Part shown: piece by piece, positions 4,933 to 6,247 of the stretch
How positions within the stretch are numbered: the first letter of the stretch is position 1
Layout of the letters: the number at the start of each line of letters is the position of its first letter
Source of the DNA: Peptococcaceae bacterium UBA4997
GTDB taxonomy: Bacteria > Bacillota > Dehalobacteriia > UBA4068 > UBA4997
Direction: 5' to 3'
Length of the DNA: 6,247 nucleotides
Assembly (NCBI GenBank): GCA_002398485.1
Contig: DGYV01000008.1
Coordinates: forward strand, 50,133 to 56,379
Notes under the pieces: model-generated
The model's input: only the letters and a program-made list of their open reading frames with translations
What the model was told of the DNA's origin: nothing
The model's database searches: none
Program-made: the position numbers and the translations under genes

Positions 4933-6093
4933 CTAGTAGCTGCCCTTTGTCTCAAATGTAATATCCTTAGCCTCTTTCTTCCCGGAAAGCGCCCGTCTCT
5001 TATTCAGTTCTTCCAAAAATAAATCCTCATCAAAAGGAATCGTCAATGTCTCATCAAGCCAGCTTGACAAATGCATAGCATTGGAAAGAGTCAGTCCCTT
5101 AATTCCTTCCTCACCGGAAGCCACCAGTTCTCCCTTACCTAATATCTTATCCGCAAATGCATTGATCACTCCTGGATGCTGTTCATTCTTCCCATCAGTT
5201 TCCACTTCCATCACTGTGCATTTAGGCTTGTCAAAGCCGCCTGTAGCAGTTTTACAGAATTCCCGTTCATTTACTTCCAGCTGATGAAGAATCAGTTTAC
5301 CATCTTCGCATACCAGCTTGCCTCTCTCCATATCCACTTCAAAACGGTTGGTTCCTGGCGCATCTCCTGTAGAAGTTACAAATACACCGGTTGCACCATT
5401 TTCAAATTCCAGATAAGCAGTCACATCGTCTTCCACTTCAATATCATGCCATTTTCCCTCATGGCAAAATGCTCTCACCTTAGAAGGTGTTCCACAAATC
5501 CAGGTAAGAAGGTCCATCTGATGAGGGCACTGATTCAGCAGCACTCCGCCCCCTTCTCCAGCCCAGGTAGCTCTCCACTCTCCTGAATCATAATAGATTT
5601 GGGTTCTGTACCAGTCTGTAATGATCCAGTTCATACGTTTCATTGCTCCCAGCTCTCCACTGGTAACCATCTCATGCATTTTCCTGTATAGACAGTTGGT
5701 TCTCTGATTAAACATCATGGCAAATACACGGTCAGATTTAGCAGCAGCTTCATTCATCTCCCGAACCTGTTTTGTGTATACACCTGCCGGCTTTTCACAC
5801 AATACATGCTGATTGTATTCAAATGCAAGCATAGTCAATTCCGGATGCTGATAATGAGGCACTGCAATCAGCACTGCATCACAGATACGGCTTTCAATCA
5901 AATCATTTCCGTCTTCAAAAACAGCCACATCTTCACTTAGAGTTTCTTTTGCCCACTGTCTTCTTGCCTCTCTTCTGTCAGACACTGCAACCAGACGGAT
6001 ATCCGGTGTTTTGCCTTCTAAAATGCTCTTTACGTGACTTGAACCCATATTGCCAATTCCGATGATCCCCAGTTTTACAAATTCTGATCCCAT
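4933..6093 (-). CDS. Gfo/Idh/MocA-family NAD(P)-dependent oxidoreductase
   Basis: A 386-residue cytoplasmic dehydrogenase. The Rossmann domain (about 6-125) has the dinucleotide loop GIGNMG (12-17), the acidic D39 after the second strand (VAVSDR), which favours NAD, and the CEKP motif (99-102) whose K101 is the family's catalytic lysine. The C-terminal alpha/beta domain (about 130-345) carries GGGVLLNQCPHQMDLL (181-196). H191 is the catalytic His and N187 takes the place of the Asp in the classic DxxxH; Asn here is common in this LNQCPH subgroup. Members oxidise or reduce hydroxyls of sugars, inositols and glycosides, and some work in oxidation-assisted glycoside cleavage, so the substrate is open. 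AGGAGG lies 7 nt before the ATG. It is the first gene of a minus-strand operon with the TIM-barrel isomerase, a pairing widespread in sugar and cyclitol catabolism. Length is normal and nothing appears broken. Confidence 0.93.
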   Translation of the reverse strand: MGSEFVKLGIIGIGNMGSSHVKSILEGKTPDIRLVAVSDRREARRQWAKETLSEDVAVFEDGNDLIESRICDAVLIAVPHYQHPELTMLAFEYNQHVLCEKPAGVYTKQVREMNEAAAKSDRVFAMMFNQRTNCLYRKMHEMVTSGELGAMKRMNWIITDWYRTQIYYDSGEWRATWAGEGGGVLLNQCPHQMDLLTWICGTPSKVRAFCHEGKWHDIEVEDDVTAYLEFENGATGVFVTSTGDAPGTNRFEVDMERGKLVCEDGKLILHQLEVNEREFCKTATGGFDKPKCTVMEVETDGKNEQHPGVINAFADKILGKGELVASGEEGIKGLTLSNAMHLSSWLDETLTIPFDEDLFLEELNKRRALSGKKEAKDITFETKGSY

Positions 6094-6140
6094 TACGCTT
6101 CCTCCTGTAATCTACTACGGTAATCAATTGTACTCTTACT

Positions 6141-6168
6141 ATTCTATCATGTTCAGATATAATTTCCA
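6141..6168 (-). promoter_or_regulatory. Probable promoter of the oxidoreductase operon
   Basis: On the minus strand, TAGAAT (6146-6141) is preceded by TGA, giving an extended -10 (TGnTAGAAT). A weak TGGAAA -35 lies at 6168-6163, 16 bp away. The implied leader is about 40 nt. No operator resembling those at 866-964 is nearby. Confidence 0.5.
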
Positions 6169-6195
6169 TACTTACTAAACAGATTTTTGCATAAA

Positions 6196-6247
6196 TTTAC
6201 CTGAGGGGTTCGACTCTTTTCAAAAAGGGTCGAACCCCTCAGGTAAA
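6196..6247. terminator. Perfect 19-bp inverted repeat, probable terminator, at the window edge
   Basis: TTTACCTGAGGGGTTCGAC (6196-6214) is repeated exactly inverted at 6229-6247. The 14-nt centre can add about five more pairs (CTTTT with AAAAG), making a very long hairpin. It probably ends transcription of a gene to the right of the window. The right arm ends on the last base, so a U-tract or further pairing beyond cannot be judged. A repeat-element end is the alternative. Confidence 0.7.

Noticed and set aside
5176..5586. 136-codon open frame on the plus strand
   Set aside because: It is antisense to the well-supported oxidoreductase gene, with no recognisable domain; it is a coding shadow.

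Overview
The window is low-G+C DNA from what looks like an anaerobic Firmicute, most likely a Clostridia/Lachnospiraceae gut bacterium. The grounds are AGGAGG-type ribosome binding sites ahead of nearly every gene, sigma-A type promoters, A/T-rich intergenic regions, and protein families common in that group. The taxon is inferred from style, not from a marker gene. No RNA gene, insertion sequence, CRISPR array or phage gene was seen.

Left half (1-3673): a self-contained, regulated catabolic locus. A GntR/FadR-type (FCD) repressor gene on the minus strand diverges from a two-gene plus-strand operon. The operon encodes an enolase-superfamily acid-sugar dehydratase (GalD/ManD-like) and a 2-hydroxycarboxylate transporter (2HCT, the CitS/MaeN/CimH family). 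The divergent intergenic region has one recognisable promoter in each direction. It also holds five copies of a TTGGTC-N-GACCAA motif, two near-perfect and three half-conserved, whose centres lie close to whole helical turns apart. Three sit on or beside the core promoter elements. The simplest reading is that the regulator represses itself and the operon until a hydroxy-acid is present, the transporter brings that acid in with a cation, and the dehydratase removes water to give a 2-keto acid. The substrate is unknown. Both enzyme and transporter carry substitutions in the motifs that normally define substrate or chemistry.

A strong bidirectional hairpin terminator (3627-3673) separates this from the right half, where all genes are on the minus strand. 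Read in the direction of transcription they are a Gfo/Idh/MocA NAD(P)-dependent oxidoreductase (6093-4933), a xylose-isomerase-like TIM-barrel isomerase/epimerase (4900-4055), and a small zinc-ribbon protein (3952-3689). The oxidoreductase and isomerase are tightly linked (32 nt gap) and look like part of a sugar, cyclitol or sugar-acid pathway. The zinc-ribbon gene follows after 102 nt and may have its own promoter and a leader that can fold over its start codon. The right edge of the window ends inside or at the end of a perfect 19-bp inverted repeat upstream of the oxidoreductase promoter.

No kinase or aldolase for a 2-keto-3-deoxy acid is present, so the rest of the left-hand pathway must lie elsewhere. 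No TGGTC-type operator was found in the right-hand intergenic regions, so nothing here places the two halves in one regulon.
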